Origin: Gammaproteobacteria bacterium
Lineage (GTDB): Bacteria; Pseudomonadota; Gammaproteobacteria; Acidiferrobacterales; Sulfurifustaceae
Reading direction: 5' to 3'
DNA: 64,000 nucleotides
Assembly: GCA_016199745.1 (NCBI GenBank)
Contig: JACQFZ010000049.1
Location: 1-64,000, forward strand
Part shown: positions 8,462-17,389 of the stretch, piece after piece
How the letters are laid out: each line of letters begins with the position of its first letter
Position numbering within the stretch: position 1 is the first letter of the stretch
The notes under the pieces: generated by a model
The model's database searches: none
Told to the model about the DNA's origin: nothing
The model's input: the letters and a program-made list of their open reading frames with translations, nothing else
Made by a program: the position numbers and the translations under genes

Positions 8462-8866
8462 ATGGTTCAACCTATGAGTGACTCCTGGCTCGACAACGTA
8501 AAGTGGGGAAACGATGGCCTCGTCCCTGCTATTGCTCAAGACGCCGGCACCGGTAAGGTGCTGACGCTGGCGTGGATGAATCGCGAGTCGTTGGCGGCAA
8601 CTGCGCTCGAGGGCCGGGCGGTGTACTGGTCGCGTTCACGCGCCAAGTTATGGCGCAAGGGTGAAGAATCGGGGCACGTGCAGCGAATTCGCGAAATTCG
8701 CCTGGATTGCGACAACGACGCGGTCCTGTTGTTGGTCGAACAACTGGGCGGTATCGCTTGTCATACCGGTCGGGAAAGCTGTTTTTATCAGCGCCTGACC
8801 CAGGACCAGTGGGCCGCGGTCGAGCCGGTATTGAAGCCGGCCCGGGAAATTTATGGCAAGAAATAG
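8462..8866 (+). CDS. hisI: Phosphoribosyl-AMP cyclohydrolase
   Basis: This 134-residue stand-alone cyclohydrolase hydrolyses the adenine ring of PR-AMP in histidine synthesis. Family motifs are visible: LAWMNRESL, the metal-binding run [13 protein letters not shown] and the Cys-rich [10 protein letters not shown]. The first ATG (8462) is 12 nt after GAGGGGGA; a second in-frame ATG at 8474 (MSDSW) is an alternative. HisI and HisE are separate genes here, unlike the fused HisIE of enteric bacteria. Confidence 0.96.
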   Translation: MVQPMSDSWLDNVKWGNDGLVPAIAQDAGTGKVLTLAWMNRESLAATALEGRAVYWSRSRAKLWRKGEESGHVQRIREIRLDCDNDAVLLLVEQLGGIACHTGRESCFYQRLTQDQWAAVEPVLKPAREIYGKK

Positions 8867-8868
8867 CG

Positions 8869-9198
8869 ATGTCAGATACTTTAAGTAAGGTGGCAGCGAT
8901 GCTCGAGGCGCGCAAGGGTGCAGCGCCGGAGACGTCGTATGCCGCCAGCCTCTATGCCAAAGGGCTCGATGCCATACTTAAGAAGATCGGCGAAGAGGCG
9001 ACGGAGACGGTAATTGCGGCCAAAGGCGGAGAGCGGTCGCAGTTGATCCACGAGGTCGCTGACCTCTGGTTTCACACCCTGGTGTTGCTGGCGCAGCAAG
9101 GACTCAAACCGGACGACATCTTGCAGGAGCTCGATCGGCGATTGGGCCGGTCCGGGCTCGAGGAAAAGGCGTCGCGTGCGTTGAAAGACCCGCGGTAA
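8869..9198 (+). CDS. hisE: Phosphoribosyl-ATP pyrophosphatase
   Basis: This 109-residue all-alpha MazG-like enzyme hydrolyses PR-ATP to PR-AMP. The start at [16 protein letters not shown], 2 bp after hisI, is chosen over longer in-frame extensions because those would read through hisI out of frame. The [12 protein letters not shown] motif and [14 protein letters not shown] carry the metal-binding acidic residues of the family. It is the third gene of the short hisFIE group and lies 138 bp before tatA. Confidence 0.95.
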   Translation: MSDTLSKVAAMLEARKGAAPETSYAASLYAKGLDAILKKIGEEATETVIAAKGGERSQLIHEVADLWFHTLVLLAQQGLKPDDILQELDRRLGRSGLEEKASRALKDPR

Positions 9199-9203
9199 CT
9201 TTT

Positions 9204-9300
9204 AATATTTCCCTCCTCCGTTGTGGGAAGGGAAGGAGAGCGGGCTTCGAAATGGCCCCCTCTCCCCATCCCTCCCCCGCAAGGGGGGAGGGAGAGCAGG
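9204..9300. repeat. GC-rich palindromic repeat between hisE and tatA
   Basis: TCCCTCCCCC (9269-9278) pairs perfectly with GGGGGAGGGA (9284-9293) around a 5-nt loop, and a related degenerate CCCTCC/GGGAAGG pair lies just before it. The element is of the family seen in murB and trpA. There is no T-run. If transcribed, it would be a strong hairpin in the his-tat spacer. Confidence 0.7.
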
Positions 9301-9336
9301 TTCGCTAACGCGGTTCATTTGATCTGGAGATATCGC

Positions 9337-9588
9337 ATGGGTAGCTGGAGTATTTGGCATTGGTTGATCGTTCTGGTCGTAGTGATGCTGGTTTTCGGCA
9401 CCAAGAAGCTCGGCAATATTGGCGGTGATTTGGGCTCAGCCATCCGCAATTTCAAAAAGGCAGTGAAGGACGGCGAGCAGGAAGACGAGAAGCAAGCGCC
9501 GGCGCCGGCCGAGCCGCCGCGATTCGCTAACAGCGGTCGCGTGATCGACGCCGAAGTCACCACTACCAAGGACAAGAGCAAGGCCTAA
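9337..9588 (+). CDS. tatA: Sec-independent translocase protein TatA
   Basis: This 83-residue protein has one N-terminal transmembrane helix ([15 protein letters not shown]), the hinge [14 protein letters not shown] and an amphipathic helix (AIRNFKKAV), then a charged tail. TatA multimers form the pore through which folded twin-arginine proteins cross the inner membrane. The start is set at the ATG at 9337, preceded by CTGGAGAT. An upstream in-frame ATG at 9223 would add residues encoded by the palindromic repeat and is rejected. Confidence 0.96.
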   Translation: MGSWSIWHWLIVLVVVMLVFGTKKLGNIGGDLGSAIRNFKKAVKDGEQEDEKQAPAPAEPPRFANSGRVIDAEVTTTKDKSKA

Positions 9589-9612
9589 GCGCGCAGACGG
9601 CGCGCCGCTCGT

Positions 9613-10113
9613 ATGTTTGACGTCGGTTTTTCCGAGTTGCTGATCGTTGGCCTAGTCGCACTACTGGTGCTCGGTCCAAAACGGTTGCCCGAAGTTGCCA
9701 GCACCGCTGGGCGCTGGCTCGGGCGGTTGCGGGCGTTTATGGCGGATGCCAAACGCGATTTGGACCGTGAGATTCAGCAGGCGAATATACCCGAGTGGCA
9801 GCAGCTGACGGGCGAGTTGGACGATGCGCGCCGGTTGATGGACGAAACATCGGCGCAGTTATCGCACGATCTTGCCAGTGCTGTGCCGAATGCCAGCGAT
9901 ATCGGCGTTCCGTCGATTGCACCGCCGGCTGCCGAGCCAGCGGCAGTCGAAGCCGTAGCAGCGGAAGAGAGTGCTGCCGCCGTACCCAAGAAGGCGAAGG
10001 CTCGCCGCAAAACGGCAGTTCGTAAACCGAAGGCCGTTACTAAGAAGAAAAGCGTCCAGGCGCCGGAAGTTGCAGACGCCGAACCCGAAGTTAAACCCGA
10101 AATCAAAGAGTAA
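9613..10113 (+). CDS. tatB: Sec-independent translocase protein TatB
   Basis: This 166-residue protein begins [27 protein letters not shown], a canonical TatB transmembrane helix and hinge, followed by a long amphipathic helix. The last ~60 residues are Ala-, Glu- and Lys-rich ([15 protein letters not shown]) and variable in the family. TatB with TatC forms the receptor for twin-arginine signals. It lies 24 bp after tatA and 5 bp before tatC. Confidence 0.96.
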   Translation: MFDVGFSELLIVGLVALLVLGPKRLPEVASTAGRWLGRLRAFMADAKRDLDREIQQANIPEWQQLTGELDDARRLMDETSAQLSHDLASAVPNASDIGVPSIAPPAAEPAAVEAVAAEESAAAVPKKAKARRKTAVRKPKAVTKKKSVQAPEVADAEPEVKPEIKE

Positions 10114-10118
10114 TACCG

Positions 10119-10859
10119 GTGGCTGAGACCGACGAGGTCAGCGGCACGCTCATTTCGCACCTGCTCGAGCTGCGCAATCGCATTCTGTATGCGGTGATTG
10201 CCGTCGCCGTCGTGTTCATTGGGTTGGTGCCGTGGTCGAACGACGTTTACACGCTGTTGGCGCAACCGCTGCTGGCGGTATTGCCGGCCGGCGCCAGCAT
10301 GATCGCCACCGACGTGGCCTCGCCATTCCTCACACCGATTCGATTGACGGCGATGGTATCGGTCGCAATCGCGGCGCCGATTCTGCTCTATCAGATTTGG
10401 GCATTTGTCGCGCCGGGGTTGTATAAGCACGAGCGCCGGTTGGTCGTGCCGCTGGTGGTATCGAGCGTTGTGCTGTTTTACAGCGGCATGGCATTCGCCT
10501 ATTTCGCGGTATTTCCGGTGGTGTTCAAGTTTTTTGTCGGCACCGTCCCGGAAGGCGTGATGATGATGCCATCCATCTCGGCCTATCTCGATTTTGTTTT
10601 CTCGCTGTTCTTCGCGTTTGGCATTGCCTTCGAGGTACCGGTGGCCGTCGTCATTTTGGTCTACATGGGCGTCGTCAGCCCCGAGGCGCTGAGTGAGAAG
10701 CGACCGTACGTAATTGTCGGGATCTTTATCGCCGCCGCCATTTTGACGCCGCCGGACGTGCTATCGCAGTTGTTATTGGCGGTGCCGATGTGCTTACTGT
10801 ATGAGGTCGGCGCATTGGTGGCGCGCCGGATCCACAAGCGTTCGCCCCGGCCCGAGTAG
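10119..10859 (+). CDS. tatC: Sec-independent translocase protein TatC
   Basis: This 246-residue protein with six membrane spans recognises the twin-arginine signal. The conserved N-terminal HLLELRNR motif and the FAYFAVFPVVFKFF and SPEALSEKRPYVIVGIF segments are typical. Translation begins at a GTG (VAETDEV, Met in the protein) 5 bp after tatB. Likely clients in this window are DctP and the Rieske protein PetA, whose genes flank this locus on both sides. Confidence 0.96.
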   Translation: MAETDEVSGTLISHLLELRNRILYAVIAVAVVFIGLVPWSNDVYTLLAQPLLAVLPAGASMIATDVASPFLTPIRLTAMVSVAIAAPILLYQIWAFVAPGLYKHERRLVVPLVVSSVVLFYSGMAFAYFAVFPVVFKFFVGTVPEGVMMMPSISAYLDFVFSLFFAFGIAFEVPVAVVILVYMGVVSPEALSEKRPYVIVGIFIAAAILTPPDVLSQLLLAVPMCLLYEVGALVARRIHKRSPRPE

Positions 10860-11113
10860 GCGCCGGACAATCGGCAGGGGGATTAGTCAGGCAGCGATAA
10901 AATAATTGCAAAGTGGTTCGGCCGCGCCTAACTCCGATAGAATCCACCTTCTTGGCCGCGCGGATCATGGCGTTTCGCTTGACTAGAACCAGGCCTTATA
11001 TGATCCTATGCCGCCTTTTTTAGCCTAGAAGTACATGCCAACACACCAAGTTTCTACGCCGGCCGATTTATCGCCCGGTAAGATTATTACGTTCGAAAAT
11101 TTCAGGGGGTTTC
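10860..11113 (+). promoter_or_regulatory. Spacer with a probable petABC promoter
   Basis: This 254-bp gap contains two possible promoter cores: TAGAAT at 10938-10943, and TTGACT at 10979-10984 followed by an AT-rich TTATAT/CCTATG region. Neither has an ideal 17-bp spacing, so the exact start is undecided. The petA start is preceded by TCAGGGGG at 11102-11109. No gene is seen in the gap. Confidence 0.35.
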
Positions 11114-11731
11114 ATGAGCGCTGAGGGTGTCGATCCGCGTCGCCGGCGATTGCTGGTAGCGACGACGGGTCTTGGATTGGTCGGGGCTGCATTTGCAGCT
11201 ACACCCTTCGTTAAGAGCATGCTGCCGAGTGCGCGTGCGCGTGCCGCCGGTGCGCCGGTTGAAGTCGATATCAGCAAGCTCGAGTCGGGCCAGCTGATCA
11301 CCGTCGAATGGCGCGGTAAGCCGGTCTGGATCGTGCGGCGCACGCCAGAGATGTTGGAATCCCTGAAGCAGGACGAAGGGATTCTGGCTGATCCGCAGTC
11401 GACGGTCGTGTCGCAGCAGCCGGCGTACGCCAAGAACCCGGGACGCTCGATTAAGCCAGAGGTGTTGGTGCTGGTCGGTATCTGTACCCATCTCGGTTGC
11501 TCGCCCGACAAGCGCCTCACCGCTGGTGCTACCTCTGGTCTCGGCGACAACTGGCCGGGTGGTTTCTTCTGCCCGTGCCACGGCTCTAAGTTCGACCTCG
11601 CCGGCCGCGTGTTCAAGAACGTGCCGGCGCCGACCAACCTGGTGGTGCCGCAGCACAGCTACCTGAGCGACAGCCGCGTTCTCATCGGCGTCGATCCGAA
11701 AGATCAGAAAGATCAGAAAGGAGCCGCCTAA
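11114..11731 (+). CDS. petA: Ubiquinol-cytochrome c reductase, Rieske iron-sulfur subunit
   Basis: This 205-residue subunit of the bc1 complex carries the 2Fe-2S cluster that takes the first electron from ubiquinol. The two ligand boxes are CTHLGCSPDK (near 119-128) and CPCHGSKFD (near 156-164); each gives a Cys and a His ligand plus the disulfide Cys. The N-terminus has a twin-arginine motif (DPRRRRLLVATTG) and a hydrophobic anchor, so it is a Tat substrate, as expected for proteobacterial Rieske proteins. The C-terminus ends in a tandem KDQKDQKDQK from 9-bp repeats; that same DNA supplies the AAAGGAG for petB. Its stop codon overlaps the petB start by 1 bp. Confidence 0.97.
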   Translation: MSAEGVDPRRRRLLVATTGLGLVGAAFAATPFVKSMLPSARARAAGAPVEVDISKLESGQLITVEWRGKPVWIVRRTPEMLESLKQDEGILADPQSTVVSQQPAYAKNPGRSIKPEVLVLVGICTHLGCSPDKRLTAGATSGLGDNWPGGFFCPCHGSKFDLAGRVFKNVPAPTNLVVPQHSYLSDSRVLIGVDPKDQKDQKGAA

Positions 11732-12999
11732 TGAAGCCGAGCGAAAGTAAAGGATTGGTCGGCTGGGTCGATGAGCGCTTCCCGCTGACCGAGACCTGGG
11801 AGCTACACGCTTCCAAGTACTCCACGCCGAAGAACTTCAACTTCTGGTACTACTTCGGCTCGCTGGCGCTGGTGGTGTTGGCGATGCAGATCCTGACGGG
11901 CATCTTCCTGACGATGCATTACAAGCCGGACACCGGCTTGGCGTTCTCGTCGGTCGAGTACATCATGCGCGACGTCGAGTACGGTTGGTTGCTGCGTTAC
12001 CTGCATTCGACCGGCGCATCGATGTTCTTCGTCGTCGTCTATCTCCACATCTTCCGGGCGTTCTTATACGGTTCGCACCGCGGTCCGCGTGAGTTGCTGT
12101 GGATCATCGGTGTCGTCATCTTCATCGTGCTGATGGCCGAGGCGTTCATGGGCTATCTGCTGCCGTGGGGCAACATGTCTTACTGGGGCGCGCAGGTAAT
12201 TATCTCGCTGTTCGACGCTATCCCGGTCGTTGGTCCTGGTCTGTCCGAGTGGATCCGCGGCGACTTCGTCGTATCCGATGCCACGTTGAATCGCTTCTTC
12301 TCGTTGCATGTTATCGCCATGCCGATCGTGTTGATCCTGTTGGTATTCATCCACATCGTCGCCCTGCACAAGGTCGGCTCGAACAATCCGGACGGCATCG
12401 AAATCAAGAAGAACAAAGGTCCGAATGGTTTGCCGCTCGACGGTATTCCGATGCATCCGTACTTCACGTTGAAGGATCTGGTCGGCACGACCGTGTTCTT
12501 GATGATTTTCTCGGCCATCGTGTTTTTCTGGCCGGAAATGTCTGGCTGGTTTCTGGAGCACGATAACTTCACGCCGGCGAATATCCTGCAGACGCCGGTC
12601 GACATCACGCCGCTTTGGTACTTCACACCGTTCTATTCGATCCTGCGCGCCAACACGATTAACTTTCTCTGGGTTAACGCGAAGATCTGGGGCGTGTTGT
12701 TCATGGGGCTTTCGATCGCGGTCCTTTTCTTAGTGCCGTGGCTCGATCGCTCGCCGGTGAAGTCGATCCGTTATCGTGGCTGGATGTACAAAACCGCGTT
12801 GGCGATCTTCACCGTAAGTTTCTTTGTTCTCGGCTATCTCGGAACCAAGAAGCCGGACGACATCGATTTGTTTCTCTTCAAGAACGTGTACTGGGCGCAG
12901 CTTGGTACCGTGCTGTATTTCGCATTCTTCTTCTTGATGCCGATCTACACGAAGTTAGACAAAACTAAACCGGTGCCGGAGAGGGTGACGTCCAAATGA
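11731..12999 (+). CDS. petB: Cytochrome b of the bc1 complex
   Basis: This 422-residue membrane subunit holds hemes bL and bH and both quinone sites. Heme-ligand histidines occur in the second helix (YLHSTGASMFFVVVYLH) and fourth helix (FFSLHVIAMPIVLILLVFIH). The Qo-site motif that is PEWY in mitochondria reads PLWY here (ITPLWYFTPFY, near residue 290), so the conserved Glu is replaced by Leu. PVWY is known in other beta/gammaproteobacteria, so this variant probably reflects lineage rather than damage. There are eight membrane spans. It overlaps petC by 4 bp. Confidence 0.97.
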   Translation: MKPSESKGLVGWVDERFPLTETWELHASKYSTPKNFNFWYYFGSLALVVLAMQILTGIFLTMHYKPDTGLAFSSVEYIMRDVEYGWLLRYLHSTGASMFFVVVYLHIFRAFLYGSHRGPRELLWIIGVVIFIVLMAEAFMGYLLPWGNMSYWGAQVIISLFDAIPVVGPGLSEWIRGDFVVSDATLNRFFSLHVIAMPIVLILLVFIHIVALHKVGSNNPDGIEIKKNKGPNGLPLDGIPMHPYFTLKDLVGTTVFLMIFSAIVFFWPEMSGWFLEHDNFTPANILQTPVDITPLWYFTPFYSILRANTINFLWVNAKIWGVLFMGLSIAVLFLVPWLDRSPVKSIRYRGWMYKTALAIFTVSFFVLGYLGTKKPDDIDLFLFKNVYWAQLGTVLYFAFFFLMPIYTKLDKTKPVPERVTSK

Positions 13000-13772
13000 G
13001 AAAGCTTCTATTAGTGCTCATGCTGGCCCTGGTGCCGGCCGCTGCCTTCGCCGGTGGCCGTGGCGAGGCGCATCTCGACCCGGTCAAGATCGACTTGGGC
13101 GACAAGCCGTCACTGCAGCGCGGCGCGCGCATCTTCGTCAACTATTGCCTGTCGTGTCACAGCGCTGCTTACATGCGCTACAACCGTATGGGGAAAGACC
13201 TCGGTATCTCTGAAGAGTTGGTAGAAGAAAACCTGCTGTTCGCCGCCGACAAGGTCGGGGACCTCATGAAGGCAGTTATGCCGAAGGATGAGGCCAAGGC
13301 AACCTTCGGTGTAGCGCCGCCAGATCTCACGCTGGTAGCGCGTTCGCGCGGTCCGGAGTGGGTTTACACTTACATGCGCAGCTTCTACCGCGATGATAAG
13401 TCGGTTTCCGGCTGGAACAATATGGTCTTCCCGCATGTTGCCATGCCGCACGTGTTGTACGAGTGGCAAGGCGAGCAACGGCCAGTTTACAAGATCGAGA
13501 AGCAGACGACGCACGTTGAGCAAGACGGCAAGCAGGTCGAGAAGGTCGTCGAGACGTCGGTGTTCGAGAAGTTCGAGCTGGCGAAGCCTGGTACCATGAA
13601 GCCGGCCGAGTACGATCGCTCGATGCGCGATCTGACGAACTTCCTCGTGTATTTGGGTGAACCCGCCAAGCTCGATCGTTATCGTATCGGCGGTTATGTG
13701 TTGCTATTCCTCGCCATATTCCTGGTCTTCGCTTATCTGCTGAAGAAGGAATACTGGAAAGACGTCCACTAG
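12996..13772 (+). CDS. petC: Cytochrome c1
   Basis: This 258-residue periplasmic c-type cytochrome is anchored by a C-terminal helix (YVLLFLAIFLVFAYLLKKEYWKDVH). An N-terminal Sec signal (KLLLVLMLALVPAAAFA) is followed by the single heme-binding site CLSCHS near residue 50. The distal Met ligand probably lies in the MPHVLYEWQGEQ region. It accepts electrons from the Rieske protein and passes them to soluble cytochrome c. It is the last gene of the petABC operon, 65 bp before sspA. Confidence 0.97.
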   Translation: MRKLLLVLMLALVPAAAFAGGRGEAHLDPVKIDLGDKPSLQRGARIFVNYCLSCHSAAYMRYNRMGKDLGISEELVEENLLFAADKVGDLMKAVMPKDEAKATFGVAPPDLTLVARSRGPEWVYTYMRSFYRDDKSVSGWNNMVFPHVAMPHVLYEWQGEQRPVYKIEKQTTHVEQDGKQVEKVVETSVFEKFELAKPGTMKPAEYDRSMRDLTNFLVYLGEPAKLDRYRIGGYVLLFLAIFLVFAYLLKKEYWKDVH

Positions 13773-13837
13773 TTGTCCGTTCACCACCGCCGTGCGTTAT
13801 GCGCGGCGGTGCTTTTGAAGGCCCGGAGTCCGCGTAT

Positions 13838-14494
13838 ATGACCGTAGAACGTACTTTTGATCCATTGGTGCCGGCGGCGCGTAAGCCGATTATGACGCTG
13901 TATGCCGGTCTGTCCGACCCCTACAGCCATCGCACCCGCATCGTGTTGTTCGAAAAAGATGTCGAGTGCCAAATTGTTGATGTCGATATCAGCAAGAAGC
14001 CGCAAGAGTTGGCGGATCTCAATCCGTACAACCAGGTTCCGACCATGGTCGACCGCGATTTGGTGCTGTACGAATCGAACATCATCAACGAGTACCTCGA
14101 CGAACGGTTGCCGCATCCGCCGTTGATGCCGGTCGATCCGGTGTCGCGCGCCCGTGCGCGTTTGATGTTGCTGCGCTTCGATCGCGATTGGTACAGCTTG
14201 ATCCCGGACATCACCGGCGGCGACAAGAAAGTCGGCCTGCGTGCCCGTACGATCATCCGCGACGGTTTGGCGGTGATCTCGCCGATCTTCAAGGACCAGC
14301 AATTCGTCCTGGGCGAAGAGCTGAGTTTGGTCGATTGCGCGCTGGCGCCATTGTTGTGGCGTCTACAGATTTACGAAATCGAGTTACCGAAGCAGGCCAA
14401 ACCGATCCTCGACTATGCCGAGCGCCTATTTGCGCGTAAGGCGTTCAAGCTCAGCCTGACTGAGCCTGAAAAGGAAATGCATAAGCCGGTTTAG
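13838..14494 (+). CDS. sspA: Stringent starvation protein A
   Basis: This 218-residue protein has a glutathione-S-transferase fold that binds RNA polymerase and modulates transcription under nutrient stress. The N-terminal thioredoxin-like part includes LYAGLSDPYSHRTRIVLFEK and the surface motif NPYNQVPTMVDRDLVLYESNIINEYLDERLPHPPLMP, which is highly conserved in SspA. The ATG at 13838 gives a short N-terminal extension (MTVERTFDPLVPAARK) relative to E. coli; a start at 13892 (MTLYAG) is possible. sspB follows after 9 bp, the usual arrangement. Confidence 0.95.
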   Translation: MTVERTFDPLVPAARKPIMTLYAGLSDPYSHRTRIVLFEKDVECQIVDVDISKKPQELADLNPYNQVPTMVDRDLVLYESNIINEYLDERLPHPPLMPVDPVSRARARLMLLRFDRDWYSLIPDITGGDKKVGLRARTIIRDGLAVISPIFKDQQFVLGEELSLVDCALAPLLWRLQIYEIELPKQAKPILDYAERLFARKAFKLSLTEPEKEMHKPV

Positions 14495-14503
14495 GCCGCC
14501 GCC

Positions 14504-14893
14504 ATGACGCCGTTAAAGCTTTACTTGCTGCGTGCTGTCTACGACTGGACGGTCGAAGGCGGCCTTACTCCGCATGTGATCGTCGATGCCGGTCAACCCG
14601 AGGTCAGCGTTCCATCGGCGTATGTGCAGGACGGCAAGATCGTATTGAATGTCGCTGCCCGAGCCGTACAACACTTTGAGCTGACCGAGCAAGCGCTGTC
14701 GTTTTCCGCTCGCTTCGGCGGCCGACCGTTCAATGTGTTTTGCCCGCTCGCCGCTATTCGCGCCATCTATGCGCGCGAGAACGGCCAGGGGATTGCATTT
14801 CCCGAAGCCGAAGAAGCCACACCGAGTACGCCGCCGGATGTCACTCCGCCACCGGTACCGCGCAAGGGTCCGGTGCTTAAGCGCATCAAGTAA
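14504..14893 (+). CDS. sspB: ClpXP protease specificity-enhancing factor SspB
   Basis: This 129-residue adaptor delivers ssrA-tagged and other substrates to ClpXP. The folded domain (about 1-105) contains LLRAVYDWTVEGGLTPH and the conserved VLNVAARAVQHFEL and FSARFGG strands. A Pro-rich linker follows, and the last residues (RKGPVLKRIK) match the ClpX-binding tail found at the C-terminus of SspB proteins. It is probably co-transcribed with sspA and possibly with petABC. Confidence 0.95.
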   Translation: MTPLKLYLLRAVYDWTVEGGLTPHVIVDAGQPEVSVPSAYVQDGKIVLNVAARAVQHFELTEQALSFSARFGGRPFNVFCPLAAIRAIYARENGQGIAFPEAEEATPSTPPDVTPPPVPRKGPVLKRIK

Positions 14894-14935
14894 CCGGGCG
14901 ATAATGGGCGCCCGTTCGCGTTCGGAGTCGCCCGT

Positions 14936-15427
14936 ATGATTCGCGTCCTGCAAGCCGATATCACGACGCTCAAGGTCGGGGCCATCGTCAATGCCGCCAA
15001 TGAAACGTTGCTCGGCGGTGGCGGTGTCGACGGCGCGATTCATCGCGCCGCCGGTCCCGAGCTGCTAGCACATTGCCGGAGACTTGGCGGTTGCCCGACC
15101 GGTGAAGCGAAAATTACGCCCGCCTTTAAACTTCCCGTTCAATGGATCATCCACACGGTTGGGCCGGTTTGGCGCGGTGGTGACCATCACGAAGCGACGT
15201 TGCTAGCCAACTGTTATCGCCATTCATTGGAGTTGGCGTTGACGCATGCCGTCGGTTCCATTGCGTTTCCGTCGATCAGCACTGGCGTCTATCGTTACCC
15301 GAAGGAAGAGGCGGCGCGCATTGCGGTGTCGGTGCTGCGCGAGTACGAGCGTCGCTTCGAGGAGATCATCGCTTGTTGCTTCAGTGCCGGGGATCAGGCG
15401 ATGTATGAGCGCTTGTTGCGGGAGTAG
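14936..15427 (+). CDS. Macro-domain ADP-ribose / O-acetyl-ADP-ribose hydrolase
   Basis: This 163-residue stand-alone macro domain is of the MacroD/YmdB type. Diagnostic blocks are [24 protein letters not shown] (residues ~17-40) and the phosphate loop [12 protein letters not shown] near residue 107. These enzymes hydrolyse O-acetyl-ADP-ribose and remove ADP-ribose from acidic residues. It lies 42 bp after sspB. The cellular role is not evident from its neighbours. Confidence 0.93.
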   Translation: MIRVLQADITTLKVGAIVNAANETLLGGGGVDGAIHRAAGPELLAHCRRLGGCPTGEAKITPAFKLPVQWIIHTVGPVWRGGDHHEATLLANCYRHSLELALTHAVGSIAFPSISTGVYRYPKEEAARIAVSVLREYERRFEEIIACCFSAGDQAMYERLLRE

Positions 15428-15473
15428 TAACGCTTGTTGGTCTCTTGACGCATCTAATTAACACAACGCCTTC

Positions 15474-15845
15474 ATGTTAGCTGATGTCATCCTCGTTACT
15501 CATGCCCTCATCGTCGGTTTTATTGCGCTCGGCTTTGTCGTTATCCCGCTCGGAAATTTGTGCCACTGGCGTTTTGTGCGCCACCGCTCACTGCGATTGC
15601 TGCATCTCGGTGGTATCTTGTTTGTTGCCGCCGAAGCACTGCTAGGCATCACATGTCCGTTGACAGTATGGGAAGACGCGCTGCGCGGCGCCACCGATGG
15701 CGATGGTGGATTTATCGTGCGTTGGCTGTCGTGGCTGCTCTACTACAACGTGCCGCTTTGGATATTCTCACTGATCTATGTGGTGGCAGCGTTGCTGGCG
15801 CTTTCGTTATGGCGCTGGGTGCCGGTCGAACGGAAGCGGGACTAG
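15474..15845 (+). CDS. DUF2784 family membrane protein
   Basis: This 123-residue protein has three or four hydrophobic segments (ADVILVTHALIVGFIALGF, a central helix around LLHLGGILFVAAEALLG, and LYYNVPLWIFSLIYVVAALLAL). The pattern of N-terminal HALIV.F, RLLHL and GITCPLTVWED is that of DUF2784. No function is known. Its last 4 bases overlap the end of the convergent rfaE2 gene. Confidence 0.8.
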   Translation: MLADVILVTHALIVGFIALGFVVIPLGNLCHWRFVRHRSLRLLHLGGILFVAAEALLGITCPLTVWEDALRGATDGDGGFIVRWLSWLLYYNVPLWIFSLIYVVAALLALSLWRWVPVERKRD

Positions 15846-16318
15846 TTGCGGATACGGCGCAGTAGATCCGTTGTCGAACGTTCAAAGCGGAACGGAATCG
15901 AATGTGTTTTGCCGCCGTAAGATTGAACGACGTCATGACCGACGATCTTGTCGATCGACCAATCGCCACCTTTGACGAGATGCTCCGGACGAATACGTTG
16001 GATGAGCTCGAGCGGCGTGTCGTCGTCGAACGGTACCACCAGCGAAACACTTTCGAGTGACGCCAAGATCGCTAGGCGATCGTCGAGCGGATTGATGGGC
16101 CGATCGCTGCCCTTGTCCAGGCGTTTGACCGACGCGTCGGTATTAACACCAACGATTAGACTGGCACCGAGCGCGCGCGCTTCTTCGAGATACGTCACGT
16201 GCCCGCGGTGCAGAATGTCGAAGCAACCATTGGTGAACACCAGCGGTCGTGGCAGTGCCGCGAGACGCGCGGCCAGCTCGTTGCTGTCGCGGGCGATTTT
16301 TTGGCTGGCTCGAATCAA
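15842..16318 (-). CDS. rfaE2: D-glycero-beta-D-manno-heptose 1-phosphate adenylyltransferase
   Basis: This 158-residue nucleotidyltransferase corresponds to the C-terminal half of E. coli HldE and transfers AMP to heptose-1-phosphate to form ADP-heptose for LPS core. The cytidylyltransferase-like signature TNGCFDILHRGHVTYL (HxGH motif) is at residues ~29-44, and STTDLLRRIR near the end is the ISTTxII-type motif. It lies 1 bp downstream of the SIS-domain gene. The kinase half (HldE-N/RfaE1) is not in the window. Confidence 0.93.
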   Translation of the reverse strand: MIRASQKIARDSNELAARLAALPRPLVFTNGCFDILHRGHVTYLEEARALGASLIVGVNTDASVKRLDKGSDRPINPLDDRLAILASLESVSLVVPFDDDTPLELIQRIRPEHLVKGGDWSIDKIVGHDVVQSYGGKTHSIPFRFERSTTDLLRRIRN

Positions 16319-16319
16319 T

Positions 16320-17382
<1,063 letters not shown>

Positions 17383-17389
17383 CTCCGCG

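Noticed and set aside
9223-9336. N-terminal extension of tatA
   Set aside because: Residues would be encoded by the GC-rich palindrome; TatA proteins start at the MGSWSIWHW-type sequence.
11695-11731. Tandem 9-bp repeats at the petA 3' end as a phase-variable tract
   Set aside because: Only two to three imperfect units, in frame (multiple of 3), so slippage would not switch expression; likely just a lysine-rich tail.
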